Below are positions 6,002 through 7,270 of a stretch of DNA of 7,270 bases, in pieces (the stretch's first letter is position 1; every line of letters starts with the position of its first letter). Origin of the DNA: Nocardioidaceae bacterium (GTDB taxonomy: Bacteria > Actinomycetota > Actinomycetes > Propionibacteriales > Nocardioidaceae); NCBI GenBank assembly GCA_013696015.1, contig JACCZI010000278.1:1-7270 (forward strand), in the 5' to 3' direction. The translations under genes and the position numbers were made by a program. The notes under the pieces are model-generated. The model worked only from the letters and a program-made list of their open reading frames with translations, ran no database searches and was not told the DNA's origin.

Positions 6002-7270
6002 CCGCCGTCATCTACACCCTCGGCGTGGTGGTGTTCGTCCTCGGTGTGCTGGCCTCGATCGCCCTGCACGAGGTCGGCCACATGTACCCGGCGAAGAAGT
6101 TCGGCGTCAAGGTCACCCAGTACTTCGTCGGTTTCGGCAAGACGGTGTGGTCGGTGCGCCGAGGCGAGACCGAGTACGGCCTCAAGGCGATCCCGCTCGG
6201 CGGCTACGTCAAGCTGGTCGGCATGTTGCCGCCCGCGAAGGGGCAGTCACCGACCACGGTCCGCAGCACCAACACCGGCATGTTCACCCAGCTGATCGCC
6301 GACGCCAGGGCCGCTGAGTACGAGCACGTCCGGCCCGGTGAGGAGGACCGGCTCTTCTACCGCAAGCCCTGGTGGCAGAAGCTGGTCGTGATGTCGGGCG
6401 GCCCGCTGGTCAACCTGGTGATCGCGCTCGCACTCTTCACGGTGGTCTTCGTCGGCCTGGGCGTGCCGCAACCGACGACGACAGTCAGCAGTGTCTCCGA
6501 CTGTGTGGTGCTCGCGAGCGAGGAGGGCCGGGCCTGCACCCCTGCGGACCCGGTGGCACCGGCACAGCTCGCGGGTCTGGAACCGGGCGACCGGATCGTC
6601 TCGTTCAACGGCGACCCGGTCACCTCGTGGGACCAGCTCACCGGACTGATCCGCGGCAACGCTGACGGTGCGGCGCAGCTCGGCATCGTCCGCGACGGCG
6701 AACAACTGATGCTGGCCACCGACACGCTGGTGACGCCCCGACCCGAGGCGGCCGGCTCGGAGCGGCTCGTCAGGGTCGGCTTTCTCGGGGTGAGCCCGAC
6801 GACGGTGGTCGAGCGTCAGGACCTCGGCTTCGTCGCGGGCACGATGTGGAGCTACACCAAAGCCACCGGCGCCGCGATCATCGACCTGCCGCAACGGCTC
6901 GTCGGCGTCGCGCAGGCTGCGTTCGGTGCCGAACGCGCGGCGGACAGCCCGATGAGCGTCGTCGGCGCCAGCCGGGTCGCGGGCGAGGTCGTCACGTTCG
7001 AGGAGTCCACCTGGCGCAGCCGGGCGGCGAACCTCCTCGGCCTGCTCGGCGCGGTGAACCTGTTCGTGGCGTTGTTCAACTTCATCCCGCTGCTGCCGCT
7101 GGACGGCGGCCACATCGCCGGAGCACTGTGGGAGGCGCTTCGTCGTGGCGTCGCCCGGCTGCGTCGCAAACCCGACCCGGGCTACGTCGACGTCGGCAAG
7201 ATGCTGCCGGTCGCGTACGCCGTCGGCGCCTTCTTGATCGTGATGGGGGCACTGCTCGTGTACGCCGACA
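5998..7270 (+). CDS. rip1: Site-2 intramembrane zinc metalloprotease RseP/Rip1 (partial at 3' end)
   Basis: The 424 codons visible encode an M50-family protease that cleaves substrates, classically anti-sigma factors, inside the membrane. The first membrane segment carries the zinc motif HEVGH (H24, E25, H28). A conserved membrane-associated region runs FGVKVTQYFVGFG to AIPLGGYVKLVGM. The second membrane segment begins VVMSGGPLVNLVIA. A single PDZ domain lies at about 160-245, including AGLEPGDRIVSFNG from residue 192. The C-terminal core has NFIPLLPLDGGH, with N361 and the third zinc ligand D369, followed by a last hydrophobic segment MLPVAYAVGAFLIVMGALL. All catalytic residues are present. 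The frame is still open at the window end, and family length suggests only a few residues are missing. The start is GTG 5998 with a strong ribosome binding site, overlapping the dxr stop by 4 bases. In M. tuberculosis dxr, rip1 and gcpE (ispG) are adjacent, so ispG is expected next. The symbol is by homology and position. Confidence 0.93.
   Translation, partial: MTAVIYTLGVVVFVLGVLASIALHEVGHMYPAKKFGVKVTQYFVGFGKTVWSVRRGETEYGLKAIPLGGYVKLVGMLPPAKGQSPTTVRSTNTGMFTQLIADARAAEYEHVRPGEEDRLFYRKPWWQKLVVMSGGPLVNLVIALALFTVVFVGLGVPQPTTTVSSVSDCVVLASEEGRACTPADPVAPAQLAGLEPGDRIVSFNGDPVTSWDQLTGLIRGNADGAAQLGIVRDGEQLMLATDTLVTPRPEAAGSERLVRVGFLGVSPTTVVERQDLGFVAGTMWSYTKATGAAIIDLPQRLVGVAQAAFGAERAADSPMSVVGASRVAGEVVTFEESTWRSRAANLLGLLGAVNLFVALFNFIPLLPLDGGHIAGALWEALRRGVARLRRKPDPGYVDVGKMLPVAYAVGAFLIVMGALLVYAD

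Overview
This window looks like chromosomal DNA from a high-GC actinobacterium. The evidence is very GC-rich codon third positions, GTG starts, 4-base stop/start overlaps, and the order dxr followed by a site-2 protease gene, which matches the dxr-rip1-gcpE order known in Mycobacterium tuberculosis. The amine-catabolism genes beside it would suit Nocardioides-like or related Propionibacteriales, but I cannot place the genus from sequence alone.

Left part (1-2983) is amine metabolism. It begins with the last 45 codons of a gamma-aminobutyraldehyde dehydrogenase (patD-like). A strong 48-base inverted repeat follows, then a saccharopine dehydrogenase-like oxidoreductase (232-1446). Facing it on the minus strand is a class III PLP aminotransferase (2983-1742). 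Together these could move amino groups off putrescine-like amines and oxidise the resulting aldehyde; the exact substrate of the saccharopine dehydrogenase-like enzyme is unknown. Between the two convergent genes lies a decayed VapC-type PIN-domain gene (about 1457-1741). It has an internal deletion and two compensating frameshifts, and its stop abuts the aminotransferase stop.

Right part (3067-7270) is a tightly packed plus-strand set that reads like one operon: an ABC-transporter ATPase, its ABC-2-type permease (4-base overlap), dxr of the MEP isoprenoid pathway (14-base gap), and an RseP/Rip1-type intramembrane metalloprotease (4-base overlap). The protease gene runs off the window end. 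An 83-base divergent spacer (2984-3066) separates this operon from the aminotransferase gene.

I see no CRISPR array, tRNA, rRNA, insertion sequence, phage module or new defence system. Most of the window is ordinary chromosomal content. The points most worth a second look are the PIN pseudogene, the large inverted repeat after patD, the shortened ABC signature loop, the unassigned role of the saccharopine dehydrogenase-like enzyme, and a recurring -10-like motif six bases before the starts that lack a good ribosome binding site.
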